Positions 33,302 to 44,046 of a stretch of DNA of 64,000 bases are shown here, in pieces. The notes beneath the pieces were generated by a model, which was not told the origin of the DNA, made no database searches, and saw nothing but the letters and a program-made list of their open reading frames with translations. The stretch's first letter is position 1. Each line of letters opens with the position of its first letter. Source of the stretch: Flavivirga aquatica (lineage in GTDB: Bacteria; Bacteroidota; Bacteroidia; Flavobacteriales; Flavobacteriaceae); assembly GCF_001747085.1 (NCBI RefSeq), contig NZ_MDJD01000048.1, positions 1 through 64,000 on the forward strand, read 5' to 3'. Made by a program: the position numbers and the translations under genes.

Positions 33302-34170
33302 TGACATCCCTTACGCAAGACATAAAAGATAAATTATCTAGACTTAATGTATTAGAAAAAATAATAGTTGCTAATAGCATTATTTTTCTTTTTGGGTTGG
33401 TCTTAAAACCCTATTTAGTTTGGTTTGAATTACCAAGTGATTTCTCAAGGTTTATTGTAAGACCTTGGGCAATTATAACGTATGCTTTTATGCATTATAA
33501 TTTTATGCATATTCTATTTAACATGCTTTGGTTATACTTTATAGGGCGTATGTTTCTAAATTTGTTTAATGCAAAAATGGCATTAAACATTTATTTTCTA
33601 GGAGCTATTTCTGGAGGATTATTATTTATGTTGTGCTATACATTTTTTCCAAATGTATTTAACAATAATACTAGACTGGTTGGTGCTTCTGCAGCAGTTA
33701 GAGCTTTGTTAATTTTTCTTTGTGCTTATATGCCAAATCAAGAGGTGCGTTTTTTTACCTTTAATTTAAAACTCTGGTATATAGGTGTTGGAATTGTTGT
33801 TATAGATATTATTGGAGTCTTTTCAGGGATACGTAATCCTATTATTGGAAACGCAGGAGGTAACTTGGCTCATATAGGCGGTGCTTTGTTAGGATACTTT
33901 TATGCAAAACAATTACTAAAAGGTCAAGATATAGGTAAAGGTTTCAAGCGTTTTATGGATAGTATTACCGGTATGTTTAAGCTATCAAAAAGAGGGCCTT
34001 TAAAAACGGTACATAAAAATAAAAGTAAGGTAGGCGGATATACGAAAGCCGATTTTAATGAGTTTAATAATCAGAAGAAGATAGATGTTATCTTAGATAA
34101 AATTAGTAAGAGTGGTTATGATAGTTTAACTGCAGAAGAAAAAGACTTTTTATTTAGGGCAGGGAAATAA
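33301..34170 (+). CDS. Rhomboid intramembrane protease 2
   Basis: 289 residues from ATG 33301, which overlaps the previous stop; the upstream TTG 33292 is a less likely start. It has six membrane segments with HYNFMHILFNMLWLYFIG, Ser in LVGASAAVRALL and His in LAHIGGALLGYF, so the Ser-His dyad is kept. A long basic cytoplasmic C-terminus (about 215-289), unlike its neighbour, may bind substrate or regulators. Confidence 0.9.
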   Translation: MTSLTQDIKDKLSRLNVLEKIIVANSIIFLFGLVLKPYLVWFELPSDFSRFIVRPWAIITYAFMHYNFMHILFNMLWLYFIGRMFLNLFNAKMALNIYFLGAISGGLLFMLCYTFFPNVFNNNTRLVGASAAVRALLIFLCAYMPNQEVRFFTFNLKLWYIGVGIVVIDIIGVFSGIRNPIIGNAGGNLAHIGGALLGYFYAKQLLKGQDIGKGFKRFMDSITGMFKLSKRGPLKTVHKNKSKVGGYTKADFNEFNNQKKIDVILDKISKSGYDSLTAEEKDFLFRAGK

Positions 34171-34200
34171 AACATCTTATAAAAATTCTCATTAAAGCAT

Positions 34201-35226
34201 ATGAAAAAACTAAGCTTTATAAATAAGATTTTCTATTTTATAAATGCTATTGTAGCAATTTTGCTACTATTTTCATGTGTGCTACCTTTTTTACCTCCTA
34301 AAATATTTTCGTTACTATCTGTGCTTAATTTAGGAGTATCATTTTTAATTTTAATCAATACATTATTCTTTTTATATTGGCTTATTAGAGTGAAAAAACA
34401 ATTTATGTTATCACTCGTAGTACTTTTAATAAGTTATTTTTCTTTTGGTTCTCTATACAAGTTTTCATCTTCTAAAAAAATAGAAAGTTCACAGAATATA
34501 AAAATTATGAATTATAATGTGAGACTTTTTAATTTATATAAATGGCTTCCAGATGAGGATGTAGAAATTAAAATAATAGATTTTATAAAAGATAAAGCTC
34601 CAGAAGTATTAAGTGTTCAAGAATATCATCCACATAAAAATATTGACTTGTCATTTTTCAAGTATAAATATGAAAAGCTCTCAGGAAATAAAACTAAATA
34701 CGGTCAAGCTATTTTTTCTCAATTTCCTATTGTTAATTCAGGTTCTGTAGAGTTTCCAAATACTGCTAATAATGCTATTTATGTAGATGTTGTAAAGGAG
34801 GAGGATACCTTAAGAGTTTATAATATTCATTTAGAATCTTTACATATAAATGCTAAAGTTGAAAGTCTTAAAAAGGAAAATTCAGAACGGCTTTTTAAAA
34901 GAATAGGCAATGCTTTTAGAATGCAGCAATTTCAAGCAGAATTATTTTTAAAGCATAAAAGTAAGTGTAAATACAAAATGGTAATTTGTGGCGATTTTAA
35001 TAACACTGCATTTTCTTATGTTTATAGACAAATAAAGGGCGATTTTAATGATGCATTTAAAGAAGCTGGAAATGGATTTGGTGGGACTCACGACTTTAAA
35101 TTATTTCCTATGCGAATTGATTTTATTTTGGCAGATAAAACTTTTCATATAAATGGATTTAAAACTTATAATGAGCATTATTCAGACCATTACCCTGTTA
35201 TGGCTACTTTAAGCTTGGATCGTTAG
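34201..35226 (+). CDS. Membrane-anchored endonuclease/exonuclease/phosphatase family protein
   Basis: 341 residues. Three N-terminal membrane segments (about 10-100), then an EEP domain with all catalytic motifs: MNYNVRLFN, VQEYHP (metal Glu), NIHLES, CGDFNNT, RIDFIL and SDHYPV. The family hydrolyses phosphodiesters in nucleic acids, lipids or nucleotides; the domain should lie outside the cytoplasmic membrane. The substrate is unknown. Confidence 0.88.
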   Translation: MKKLSFINKIFYFINAIVAILLLFSCVLPFLPPKIFSLLSVLNLGVSFLILINTLFFLYWLIRVKKQFMLSLVVLLISYFSFGSLYKFSSSKKIESSQNIKIMNYNVRLFNLYKWLPDEDVEIKIIDFIKDKAPEVLSVQEYHPHKNIDLSFFKYKYEKLSGNKTKYGQAIFSQFPIVNSGSVEFPNTANNAIYVDVVKEEDTLRVYNIHLESLHINAKVESLKKENSERLFKRIGNAFRMQQFQAELFLKHKSKCKYKMVICGDFNNTAFSYVYRQIKGDFNDAFKEAGNGFGGTHDFKLFPMRIDFILADKTFHINGFKTYNEHYSDHYPVMATLSLDR

Positions 35227-35244
35227 TCGTTTATCTATAATTTT

Positions 35245-35553
35245 CTACATAAACGAGCAGTCTACGACATCGGCTATAATATGAATAACCAAGCCTAAAG
35301 CTACTAATCTTGACTTTTTAGGAACTAAAAGAAATATATAAAATAAGATAGCAAAAGAAGAATGAAGGGGATGATAATTAATACTACATCTATTAGGGTC
35401 GAATATTGGGTTTGCTAATAAATGGTCTAGATCAATTAAAAAGCCTGCAATCATAACTAGAAAAGCTCTTTTCCATTGTTTTCTATACCCAATTATAGCA
35501 ACAAGTAAGGGAATAAGAATATGACACCCATAATGAGTATATGTTTGTAGCAT
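35245..35553 (-). CDS. DUF6122-like small membrane protein
   Basis: 102 residues with four hydrophobic segments and conserved-looking DLDHLLANP, HPLHSS and HIIADVVDC. The His/Asp residues in membrane-edge positions recall metal-dependent membrane hydrolases of the YdjM type, but this is a weak analogy. It overlaps the WbqC gene by one base. Confidence 0.7.
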   Translation of the reverse strand: MLQTYTHYGCHILIPLLVAIIGYRKQWKRAFLVMIAGFLIDLDHLLANPIFDPNRCSINYHPLHSSFAILFYIFLLVPKKSRLVALGLVIHIIADVVDCSFM

Positions 35554-36179
35554 TACAATAAAGGGGATATAATTTGTGATTCTAGGTAATTTAAGGCATT
35601 AGGACCTTCATTAAACAGTAAATCTAATATGCTTAAGTTAGGAATGAAACCATGTTTGTCATTAAAAACCTGAGTATAGGTATCAAAATTTTGATATTGC
35701 TCTTTTTTAGCATTTACTAAATACCTATAATCTGTTTTATCTTCAATATGTTTTTGATAAGTTTGGGTTTTTGACATGTTTAATTCTAACTGTAAACAAT
35801 CGCAAATAACGTCTAAACATTTTAAGTTGAAATCTAAGATATAATCGACTTTTTTTGTGAATAAAGGGAGAAGTTCGTCTTCGTAATATTCAAAAAAAGG
35901 AGATGTTCTATATGCCGATAATAATGATTTCCAATGTAGACTTTGCCATTTTTCTTCATTGAAAACTTTAACGTCACGATATTTTTGACGATTCTTTTGT
36001 GAATGAATAACAGGTATATTTAAAGCTAATTTTCCGTTGGCGCCATAAATATAAGTACGGTTTCTATACGTTTGTTTTAAGAAGTTATCATCTACTTCAA
36101 ACTTAATCTCATTGGCGTTTACTATAGCAACTAAGTGCGCAATGTTAGGAAAGTATGTTGGATGAATGATGATGCTCAT
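35553..36179 (-). CDS. WbqC-like family protein
   Basis: 208 residues. WbqC-type pattern: HPTYFPNIAHLVAIVNANEI, RNRTYIYGANGKLALNIPV, WQSLHWKSLLSAYRTSPFFE and YYEDELLPLF. Members occur near glycan and O-antigen genes and have no proven activity. It is co-transcribed with the DUF6122 gene. Confidence 0.85.
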   Translation of the reverse strand: MSIIIHPTYFPNIAHLVAIVNANEIKFEVDDNFLKQTYRNRTYIYGANGKLALNIPVIHSQKNRQKYRDVKVFNEEKWQSLHWKSLLSAYRTSPFFEYYEDELLPLFTKKVDYILDFNLKCLDVICDCLQLELNMSKTQTYQKHIEDKTDYRYLVNAKKEQYQNFDTYTQVFNDKHGFIPNLSILDLLFNEGPNALNYLESQIISPLL

Positions 36180-36298
36180 AGCAATTACCTTAGTTTTATT
36201 CCTGCTATAATATTAGTTAATACTATAGCAGGAATAATGTACTAATCAATATGGTTTATAATTTTCCTAATTTTAAATATTGGAATTATCCATTTTAT

Positions 36299-37882
36299 TT
36301 AACTACTAGCTTGTTTACGTTTTTTCCACTTGTTAAAGCCTATCCATCCAAATAATAAAATTAAGAATGGAATAAAATAAGAGGTTGCCATACCGTTACC
36401 GCTCACTGTTGTAAAGAAGCGTTCCCAGCGTGGTTTAAGCCCATCCCAGCTCATCCAAATGAAAACAGGTTTACCAACTACATGATCAAATGGTACAAAG
36501 CCCCAACGTCTAGCATCAATTGAATTATGACGATTATCACCCATCATCCAATAGTAATTTTGTTTAAAAGTATAAGTATTGGCTACTTCTCCATTTATTA
36601 AAATTTGATTTCCTTTTACTTGCAGCGAGTTTCCTTCGTATTCTGTAATAACACGCTTGTATAGTGGTAAAACCTCTAAATTTATATCGATAGTTTTTCC
36701 TGACTCGGGAATATATAACGGACCAAAGAAATCTATATTCCAGTTATATGCTGGATCATGTGGAAATATACTAGGATCTCTAACTCCTTTTTCTTGTTTA
36801 TTTGGTTTGATGCTAGTAACATTTGGATGGTTTTTAAACTTTTTTAAAGCTTCATCTGACACTGCTGAGAATAGATAATTTGAATATTGAGCGTTAGTTG
36901 GATAAACGATATCTGTAATATCATAACGGCTTTTTAAGTACTTAGGGTTAAACTGATTTGTTTTGGGTTTTACATTATAACTAAATTGTAAATGGGCACG
37001 ATCTGGTAGCTCATTTTGCTTGCCATTAATGTAAACATATCCATTGCGAACTTCTAGAGAATCACCAGCGACACCAACACAACGTTTTACTAAGTTTGTT
37101 TTTTTGTCAATTGGTTTATAATAGTTTCTAGCAGGCGTAAAATCATTCATATCTAACAACGTATCCGCAGGTTGATTAAATACGACAATATCATTTCGTT
37201 CTATTTTCTCAAATCCAGGAAGTCTTAAATATGGAAGTTGTAATTTATTTTTCCAAGATGTTTTTCTAGATGTAAAATCGTCATTAAATAAATATGATTT
37301 AGTTCCTAGTTTAGGAATAGTATCATGAACCATAGGAGCAGCTACTGTGGTCATTGGCACCCTTGCTCCATAATGAAACTTGCTTACAAATAAGAAATCT
37401 CCAACTAATAGTGATTTTTCTAATGATGATGATGGAATAGTGAAAGGTTGAATAAAATAGGTGTGTACAATAGTTGCAGCAACAATAGCAAATAGGATAG
37501 AGCTTGTCCAATCTCCAGCACCAGTTTTAGGTTGTAGGCTTCTATTTTTAATATGTTCTACATCTGCAGCATAGCTTAGATAGTAATTATATAAACCTAG
37601 ACTTATTACAGCTAAAATTGTATCTGTTTGTGAGTTTTTACCAAAGCTTCTAGCGGTTTCTACCCAAATTACAGGAAACATAATTAAGTTTACAATAGGT
37701 AAAAATAATAAGATAACCCACCACCATGGTCTATTTATAATCTTCATTAAAATGATACCATTGTATAAAGGTATAAAAGCTTCCCAGGCTTGTCTTCCTG
37801 CTTTAATGTATAATTTCCACGTGCCTAGGCCATGAATGATTTGGATAATCAATATAAATATAAACCATTGCATCAATGTCAT
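36299..37882 (-). CDS. lepB: Signal peptidase I with N-terminal membrane domain
   Basis: 527 residues, much longer than the usual 250-320. N-terminal DUF5684-like part with four membrane segments (about 1-100; AGRQAWEAFIPLYNGIILMK), then the peptidase: PFTIPSSSLEKSLLVGDFLF with catalytic Ser, LVKRCVGVAGDSLEVRNGYV with catalytic Lys, and MMGDNRHNSIDARRWGFVP near the end, split by a long insertion between boxes D and E. It removes signal peptides from exported proteins. Confidence 0.93.
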   Translation of the reverse strand: MTLMQWFIFILIIQIIHGLGTWKLYIKAGRQAWEAFIPLYNGIILMKIINRPWWWVILLFLPIVNLIMFPVIWVETARSFGKNSQTDTILAVISLGLYNYYLSYAADVEHIKNRSLQPKTGAGDWTSSILFAIVAATIVHTYFIQPFTIPSSSLEKSLLVGDFLFVSKFHYGARVPMTTVAAPMVHDTIPKLGTKSYLFNDDFTSRKTSWKNKLQLPYLRLPGFEKIERNDIVVFNQPADTLLDMNDFTPARNYYKPIDKKTNLVKRCVGVAGDSLEVRNGYVYINGKQNELPDRAHLQFSYNVKPKTNQFNPKYLKSRYDITDIVYPTNAQYSNYLFSAVSDEALKKFKNHPNVTSIKPNKQEKGVRDPSIFPHDPAYNWNIDFFGPLYIPESGKTIDINLEVLPLYKRVITEYEGNSLQVKGNQILINGEVANTYTFKQNYYWMMGDNRHNSIDARRWGFVPFDHVVGKPVFIWMSWDGLKPRWERFFTTVSGNGMATSYFIPFLILLFGWIGFNKWKKRKQASS

Positions 37883-37949
37883 AATCTTAAAGTTTTAATT
37901 TTTTTGTTAGTAACAACATGTATTGATGTTGTTACACATTTATAAAGTA

Positions 37950-38657
37950 TTAACCAATATTTAACACGTCATTCATCGTGAATACTCCAGTTTTTCCAGA
38001 TGCTATCCATTCTGCAGCTATAACGGCACCTAATGCAAACCCTTGTCTGTTATGTGCTATATGTTCTATAGAGATAGAGTCTACTTCACTATCGTAATTA
38101 ATAGTATGCGTACCAGGTACATCTTTTATACGTTTAGCAACGATAGGAATGGTTGCTTCTCCAGTTTCATCTAAAGCCCATTTATCATAACCAGCGTGTT
38201 TAGAAATAACATCGTTAGCTAGTGAAATTGCAGTTCCGCTAGGAGCATCTAGTTTTTGCGTATGATGAATTTCTTCCATTGAAACATTATATTGCTTTAA
38301 TGTACTCATCATTTTAGCAAGTGTTTTATTAAGCTCAAAAAATATGTTAACACCTAAACTATAGTTTGAAGAATAAATGAATGCGCCTTTTTTTTCTTTA
38401 CAGAGCGCTACAGCTTCATCATAGTTTTCTAACCATCCTGTTGTACCAGAAATAACAGGTACGTTATTGTTTATGCAGTTAGATATATTATTGAAAGCTA
38501 CAGTAGGGATACTAAAATCTATAGCAACATCAGCTTTAGTAATATCGTATGCTGTATCACTTTTATCAATAGTCAATACTACATTATGCCCACGTTTAAT
38601 GGCAATTTGCTCAATGGTTTTTCCCATTTTCCCGTATCCAAGTAAAGCTATATTCAT
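37950..38657 (-). CDS. dapB: 4-hydroxy-tetrahydrodipicolinate reductase
   Basis: 235 residues. Reduces the dihydrodipicolinate precursor with NAD(P)H on the way to meso-diaminopimelate and lysine. Rossmann start LLGYGKMGKTIEQIA, SGTTGW and the catalytic EEIHHTQKLDAPSGTAIS with the His-His/Lys set. Full length. It lies between lepB and the DUF5683 gene with co-directional neighbours. Confidence 0.95.
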   Translation of the reverse strand: MNIALLGYGKMGKTIEQIAIKRGHNVVLTIDKSDTAYDITKADVAIDFSIPTVAFNNISNCINNNVPVISGTTGWLENYDEAVALCKEKKGAFIYSSNYSLGVNIFFELNKTLAKMMSTLKQYNVSMEEIHHTQKLDAPSGTAISLANDVISKHAGYDKWALDETGEATIPIVAKRIKDVPGTHTINYDSEVDSISIEHIAHNRQGFALGAVIAAEWIASGKTGVFTMNDVLNIG

Positions 38658-38702
38658 ATGAGTTTTTTTATTATTTTATTTTGAAATGTAATTTATTATT
38701 AA

Positions 38703-39299
38703 CTAAAAATTAAAATTTAAAGTTAATCCAAGATTGCTAGAGGCATCAAATTCGTTGAATTGATAATGTGGTGCAAAGGACAAATTTTCATCTACATTAA
38801 ATTGTAATAGGTGAGCGTCAACGTTTGCATCAATAATATTTAAGGCATATATCCCAATTGTAACCAAAAGAGATATGTCTTTATTTTTTCTGAATACTTT
38901 TTGACCACGTTCTAAACTTTCTAGACTAAGCCTAGGGCCTTCTCCTTGAGGATTAAAGTAAAATTCATCATTTGTAAAACCAGCAAGTCTACTTTTATAA
39001 GCATCTCTATATCTATTATATTCTTTATTATTTCTAATGTAAAAATATATACCAGTTCCTATAGCTCCATAAACTAAAGGGATTTTCCAATATTTTTTAT
39101 TGTAAGCTTGCCCTAACCCTGGTAATATAGCTGAATAAAAGGCAGCTTTTGCAGGAGAAAGCGGATTTATAGGATCCCTAGCCTCTACAATAGAATCTAT
39201 AATAACATTTTTAGGAAGTTCTTTTTTTTGGGCAACCAAAGAAAAACAAGATATAAAAAAGAGAACGCTTGTTATTACAATTTTATTTGGATTCACCAC
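38703..39299 (-). CDS. DUF5683 family protein
   Basis: 198 residues. Signal peptide (VLFFISCFSLVAQ), then PLSPAKAAFYSAILPGLGQA, YNKKYWKIPLVYGAIGTGIY, a pattern typical of DUF5683 with hydrophobic helices, and a beta-like C-terminus ending NFNF. The function is unknown; probably envelope-located. It overlaps parB by 17 bases, as is usual in this phylum. Confidence 0.82.
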   Translation of the reverse strand: MVNPNKIVITSVLFFISCFSLVAQKKELPKNVIIDSIVEARDPINPLSPAKAAFYSAILPGLGQAYNKKYWKIPLVYGAIGTGIYFYIRNNKEYNRYRDAYKSRLAGFTNDEFYFNPQGEGPRLSLESLERGQKVFRKNKDISLLVTIGIYALNIIDANVDAHLLQFNVDENLSFAPHYQFNEFDASSNLGLTLNFNF

Positions 39300-40212
39300 C
39301 TTGAACTAATTTTTTAATACGATTAAAATCTTCTTCTGAATGAAAAGGAATCGTAATTTTTCCTTTACCACTTCTAGAGACTTTAACGTCAATTTTATGT
39401 CCAAAGTATTCTGAAAATACTGTAATGCCTTTTTTAACGAATTTTGGCATATCTTCTTCATTTTCTGTTTCTTTTGAAGGCGATTCTTTAGTATTTTCTT
39501 CTTCAGGATTGTTGAAGTTACGAACCAAAGTTTCAGTCTCTCTAACTGAAAGTTTGTTAGAAAGTATTTTTTCGTAAATATCTAATTGAATGGTTTGGTC
39601 ATCAATGGCTATTAAAGCACGACCATGACCCATAGAAATAAAACTATCTCGCATACCCGTTTGAATAATAGGATCTAGTTTTAATAAACGTAAGTAATTA
39701 GTTATAGTAGAGCGTTTTTTTCCAACACGCTCACTCATTTGTTCTTGAGTTAAATTGATTTCATCAATTAATCGTTGGTATGATAAAGCAATCTCAATAG
39801 GATCTAAATCTTGGCGTTGAATATTCTCAACTAATGCCATTTCTAAAGACTCTTGATCGTTAGCTATTCTTACGTATGCCGTAATAGTTTTTAGTCCAAT
39901 TAATTTGGATGCTCTAAAACGACGTTCACCAGATACTAATTGGAACTGATTTACACCTAATTTCCTAACTGTTATAGGTTGAATGATACCTAATTCTTTA
40001 ATTGAAGATGCTAATTCTTGTAAAGATTCTTCACTAAAATTAGTACGCGGTTGAAATGGATTAACTTCTATGTAATCTATATCTAATTCAACTATATTCC
40101 CTATAACTTTATCAGCATTTTTATCTTCTACTGATTTAATATCGTTGCTAGGATCGTTTAATAATGCTGATAAACCTCTTCCTAAAGCCTGTTTTTTAGT
40201 TGCCTTAGCCAT
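39283..40212 (-). CDS. parB: Chromosome partitioning protein ParB
   Basis: 309 residues. N-terminal CTPase box (QPITVRKL, LVSGERRFRASKLIG), central parS-binding helix-turn-helix (TQEQMSERVGKKRSTITNYL) and C-terminal dimerisation part. It spreads from parS on DNA and is moved by ParA. It begins four bases after the parA stop. No parS palindrome is visible nearby. Confidence 0.95.
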   Translation of the reverse strand: MAKATKKQALGRGLSALLNDPSNDIKSVEDKNADKVIGNIVELDIDYIEVNPFQPRTNFSEESLQELASSIKELGIIQPITVRKLGVNQFQLVSGERRFRASKLIGLKTITAYVRIANDQESLEMALVENIQRQDLDPIEIALSYQRLIDEINLTQEQMSERVGKKRSTITNYLRLLKLDPIIQTGMRDSFISMGHGRALIAIDDQTIQLDIYEKILSNKLSVRETETLVRNFNNPEEENTKESPSKETENEEDMPKFVKKGITVFSEYFGHKIDVKVSRSGKGKITIPFHSEEDFNRIKKLVQGGESK

Positions 40213-40216
40213 AAAT

Positions 40217-40981
40217 TTAGGAGTTTTTATTGATGATTTCTTTTGCTAAACTTAAATAATTGTTAGCTCCTTTACTACTTGCATCATAATTTATTATGCT
40301 CTCACCATAACTAGGTGCTTCACTTAATTTTACGTTACGTTGTATAATAGTTTCAAAAACCATATTGTTAAAGTGCTTTTGTACTTCTTCTACAACTTGG
40401 TTCGATAGTCGTAATCTTGCATCATACATAGTAAGTAGTAAACCTTCTATATCTAATTCTGGATTATGAATTTTTTGAACACTTTTTATAGTGTTTAAAA
40501 GTTTTCCTAAACCTTCAAGGGCGAAATATTCACATTGTATTGGTATTACAACTGCATCTGAGGCCGTAAGTGCATTAAGCGTTAAAAGCCCTAATGATGG
40601 AGCACAATCAATTAAAATATAATCGTAATCCTCTTTAACACTCTCTAATGCTTTTTTAAGCATGTATTCACGAGAATCCTTATCAACAAGTTCTATTTCA
40701 ATAGCTACCAAGTCTATATGCGCAGGTATAATATCCAGATTTGGAGTTTCTGTTTTCATAATAGCTTCTCTAGCATCATGAGAATGCTCTAAAAGTTGAT
40801 AGGTTCCTATTTCAACAGTTTCTACATCAATACCAATTCCTGAAGTTGCATTTGCTTGAGGATCAGCATCAATAAGTAATACTTTTTTTTCTAGAACTCC
40901 AAGTGAGGCTGCTAGGTTAATAGAGGTTGTTGTTTTGCCAACCCCTCCTTTTTGATTAGCAATTGCAATGATTTTGCCCAT
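40217..40981 (-). CDS. parA: Chromosome partitioning ATPase ParA
   Basis: 254 residues. Deviant Walker A IANQKGGVGKTTTSINLA, Walker B region YDYILIDCAPSLGLLTLNAL and QCEYFALEGL. DNA-bound ATPase that drives segregation of ParB-parS complexes. First gene of the parAB-DUF5683 run. Confidence 0.96.
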   Translation of the reverse strand: MGKIIAIANQKGGVGKTTTSINLAASLGVLEKKVLLIDADPQANATSGIGIDVETVEIGTYQLLEHSHDAREAIMKTETPNLDIIPAHIDLVAIEIELVDKDSREYMLKKALESVKEDYDYILIDCAPSLGLLTLNALTASDAVVIPIQCEYFALEGLGKLLNTIKSVQKIHNPELDIEGLLLTMYDARLRLSNQVVEEVQKHFNNMVFETIIQRNVKLSEAPSYGESIINYDASSKGANNYLSLAKEIINKNS

Positions 40982-41245
40982 TAAATGATTTGGTTTTGTG
41001 AATGGTAAAAATACAATTATTTATCAGGAATAAAAATCGAATTTGTTAACAGTATTGAAAATTAGCAAGCATGATAATTAAAAGTGGGAGCTAATAAATT
41101 TAGATTAATAAATAATTAAAGAAAGTAAAACCTTTTTAGGTTGCTATGTAGTGCTATAATTTAATGTTTTTACTATTGTTTTACCTTAAATGAGTGCTAA
41201 AAATATAATTGAAGATTATTATCTCTATCAATTCTTTTTACATAG

Positions 41246-43390
41246 TTAATCAATCAATATCTCTAATATTTTAATAGCAGCCTCACTAATTTTGGTTCCA
41301 GGTCCAAAGACGGCAATAGCCCCCGCATCAAATAAATATTGATAATCTTGTTTAGGTATAACACCGCCTACAATAACCATAATGTCATCACGACCATATG
41401 CTTTAAGAGCTTCAATAACTTGAGGGACTAAGGTTTTATGTCCTGCGGCTAACGACGATACGCCTAAAACATGTACGTCATTTTCTACGGCTTGTTTAGC
41501 AGCTTCGGCTGGGGTTTGAAATAGTGGTCCAATATCTACATCAAAACCTACATCGGCATATCCAGTGGCTACTACTTTGGCTCCACGGTCATGACCATCT
41601 TGCCCCATTTTAGCAATCATAATACGAGGTCTTCTACCATCTTGGTTTGCGAAAATATCTGCTAACTCTTGAGCTTTTTTAAAGAATTTATCGTCTTTTA
41701 CTTCTTTACTATACACGCCTGAAAATGATTTTATTTGTGCTTTATAACGTCCAAATTCCACTTCAAGAGCATCACTTATTTCACCTAGTGTAGCACGTTC
41801 TCTAGCTGCTTCAATAGCTAATGATAATAAATTTTGATTGAAGTTAGAATGTTTCGAATTTAAAGAAAATTTAGCAGCTTTTGTTAATTTAGATAAGGCC
41901 TGTTTAACTTTTTTAGTATTTCTATCTGCTTTTAATTTTTGTAAACGTTCAATTTGCTGAGTTCTTACTGTTTGATTGTCGACCTCTAAAATACGAAGCG
42001 GATCTTCTTGATCTAAAACATATTTATTAACACCTACAATAATATCTTGACCAGAATCTATACGTGCTTGTTTTCTAGCAGCTGCTTCTTCAATGCGTAA
42101 TTTAGGTATGCCAGCTTCAATAGCTTTTGTCATACCTCCAAGTTCTTCAATTTCTTGAATTAAAGTCCAAGCTTTATGTGTAATATCATGGGTTAATTTT
42201 TCAACGTAAAAACTACCAGCCCATGGATCAAGTGTTTTAGTTATTTTTGTTTCTTCTTGTAAAAATAGTTGAGTGTTTCTAGCTATACGTGCCGAAAAAT
42301 CTGTTGGTAAAGCAATAGCTTCGTCTAGAGCATTGGTATGTAAACTTTGTGTGCCTCCAAAAACTGCAGCTGCAGCTTCAATAGTAGTTCTAGCAATGTT
42401 ATTAAAAGGGTCTTGCTCAGTTAAACTCCAGCCAGAAGTTTGACAATGTGTGCGTAATATTAAAGATTTTTCGTTTTTAGGATTGAATTGTTTTACCAAT
42501 TTGGCCCAAAGCATTCTGGCAGCTCGCATTTTGGAAATTTCCATAAAATGATTCATGCCAATACCCCAAAAGAATGATAGGCGAGGGGCAAAGGTGTCGA
42601 TATCCATTCCTACATCTAAGCCTTTTCTAATATATTCCAAACCATTTGCCAAAGTATATGCAAGTTCAATATCGCAAGTAGCACCCGCTTCTTGCATATG
42701 GTACCCTGATATACTAATGCTATTGAATTTAGGCATGTTTTTACTCGTATATTCAAAGATATCTGAAATAATTTTCATTGAAGGTGTAGGCGGGTAGATA
42801 TAAGTATTACGTACCATAAACTCCTTTAGAATATCATTTTGTATGGTGCCTGCTAGTTGTTGAAGGGTAACGCCTTGTTCCTCAGCAGCTACAATATAAA
42901 ATGCCATTATTGGTAGTACGGCACCATTCATGGTCATGGAAACAGACATTTTATCTAAAGGAATTTTGTCGAAGAGTATTTTCATATCTTCAACAGAATC
43001 AATAGCAACGCCAGCTTTTCCAACATCACCAACGACACGTTCATGGTCTGAATCATAGCCTCGGTGTGTAGCTAGATCAAAAGCAACAGATAATCCTTTT
43101 TGTCCAGCTGCTAGATTACGTCTGTAAAACGCATTACTTTCTTTGGCAGTTGAAAACCCAGCATATTGTCTAATAGTCCATGGTCTACGAACATACATAG
43201 TACTATATGGTCCTCTAAGGTTTGGAGCTATTCCTGCGGCAAAACCTAAATGTTCTACGGTAGATAAATCATCTTTAGAGTATGTGGGTTTTATTTCAAT
43301 ACCTTCAGCAGATAAAAAGGAATTGTTAACTATAGGTTTTTGGCTTATAGTTTGCGTTTTAATTTTTATATGCTGAAGGTTTTTTCTCAA
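41246..43390 (-). CDS. scpA: Methylmalonyl-CoA mutase large (catalytic) subunit
   Basis: 714 residues. Interconverts methylmalonyl-CoA and succinyl-CoA with adenosylcobalamin. The catalytic barrel covers about 1-560 ([39 protein letters not shown]). The C-terminal B12 domain has [20 protein letters not shown], whose His ligates cobalt. The small subunit gene lies upstream in the operon, separated by a lipoprotein gene. Confidence 0.95.
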   Translation of the reverse strand: MRKNLQHIKIKTQTISQKPIVNNSFLSAEGIEIKPTYSKDDLSTVEHLGFAAGIAPNLRGPYSTMYVRRPWTIRQYAGFSTAKESNAFYRRNLAAGQKGLSVAFDLATHRGYDSDHERVVGDVGKAGVAIDSVEDMKILFDKIPLDKMSVSMTMNGAVLPIMAFYIVAAEEQGVTLQQLAGTIQNDILKEFMVRNTYIYPPTPSMKIISDIFEYTSKNMPKFNSISISGYHMQEAGATCDIELAYTLANGLEYIRKGLDVGMDIDTFAPRLSFFWGIGMNHFMEISKMRAARMLWAKLVKQFNPKNEKSLILRTHCQTSGWSLTEQDPFNNIARTTIEAAAAVFGGTQSLHTNALDEAIALPTDFSARIARNTQLFLQEETKITKTLDPWAGSFYVEKLTHDITHKAWTLIQEIEELGGMTKAIEAGIPKLRIEEAAARKQARIDSGQDIIVGVNKYVLDQEDPLRILEVDNQTVRTQQIERLQKLKADRNTKKVKQALSKLTKAAKFSLNSKHSNFNQNLLSLAIEAARERATLGEISDALEVEFGRYKAQIKSFSGVYSKEVKDDKFFKKAQELADIFANQDGRRPRIMIAKMGQDGHDRGAKVVATGYADVGFDVDIGPLFQTPAEAAKQAVENDVHVLGVSSLAAGHKTLVPQVIEALKAYGRDDIMVIVGGVIPKQDYQYLFDAGAIAVFGPGTKISEAAIKILEILID

Positions 43391-43404
43391 AATAGTTGTG
43401 TAGT

Positions 43405-44031
43405 TTAGTTTTTTTGTTGTTCAGGTTTATCTAAGTTAACTTTAGATAAATCTGTGTCAAAAAGTTTTGCGTAAAATAAATCCAATGCTATATAACTGGC
43501 TAAAGACTTATCGTTAAGGGCTGCTCTGTATTTTGTTATTAAGGGCGCTCCAAATAATTTAGGGCTCATGCTATTTGTTGTTACAAGGGCATTAAATGTA
43601 GTTTGTAAGGTGTGATCTTTTATACCGTTAGAAACACAAGTAAGTGTTTTTCCTTTGTAATTTAGATGGCTTTTCGCATTTTCGGCGTCCCATAAATCAT
43701 TTTCACCTTTTAAGGCTTCAAATACTTTAATTGTATGAGGTGAAACAATATCTTCAAATTTTATTCGCCCATTAACGGCGTTTCGGACAAATTGAGAGTA
43801 TGATTGTGTTAAAGTGGATTTTGGGTTATTTTTTTTATAGAAATTCAAAATGTCATCTTCAAAAGCATAAAGTGCTTCTTTATATAAATTTGAATTTAAG
43901 TTTTCGCAAGTTAAAGTGTTGGGTTTGTCTGAATATTTATAGTCTGTAAACGTATTTTCTTTTTTACAGCTTGTAAGATTTACTACTATTACAAAAGTTA
44001 AAAGTTTAAAAAAATGTGTTTTCATGTTCAT
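43405..44031 (-). CDS. Lipoprotein of unknown function between the mutase genes
   Basis: 208 residues. Signal ending VVNLTSC followed by KKENTF, a lipobox. The mature part is helical ([38 protein letters not shown]), with two Cys that could pair (TCEN, TCVS). I do not recognise it. It is embedded in the mutase operon, 15 bases from each neighbour, although an envelope lipoprotein has no obvious link to B12 metabolism. Confidence 0.75.
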   Translation of the reverse strand: MNMKTHFFKLLTFVIVVNLTSCKKENTFTDYKYSDKPNTLTCENLNSNLYKEALYAFEDDILNFYKKNNPKSTLTQSYSQFVRNAVNGRIKFEDIVSPHTIKVFEALKGENDLWDAENAKSHLNYKGKTLTCVSNGIKDHTLQTTFNALVTTNSMSPKLFGAPLITKYRAALNDKSLASYIALDLFYAKLFDTDLSKVNLDKPEQQKN

Positions 44032-44046
44032 GTTAAAATTTAAATA

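Noticed and set aside
39283-41245. parS site near parAB
   Set aside because: No TGTTTCACGTGAAACA-like palindrome was found by eye around the genes.
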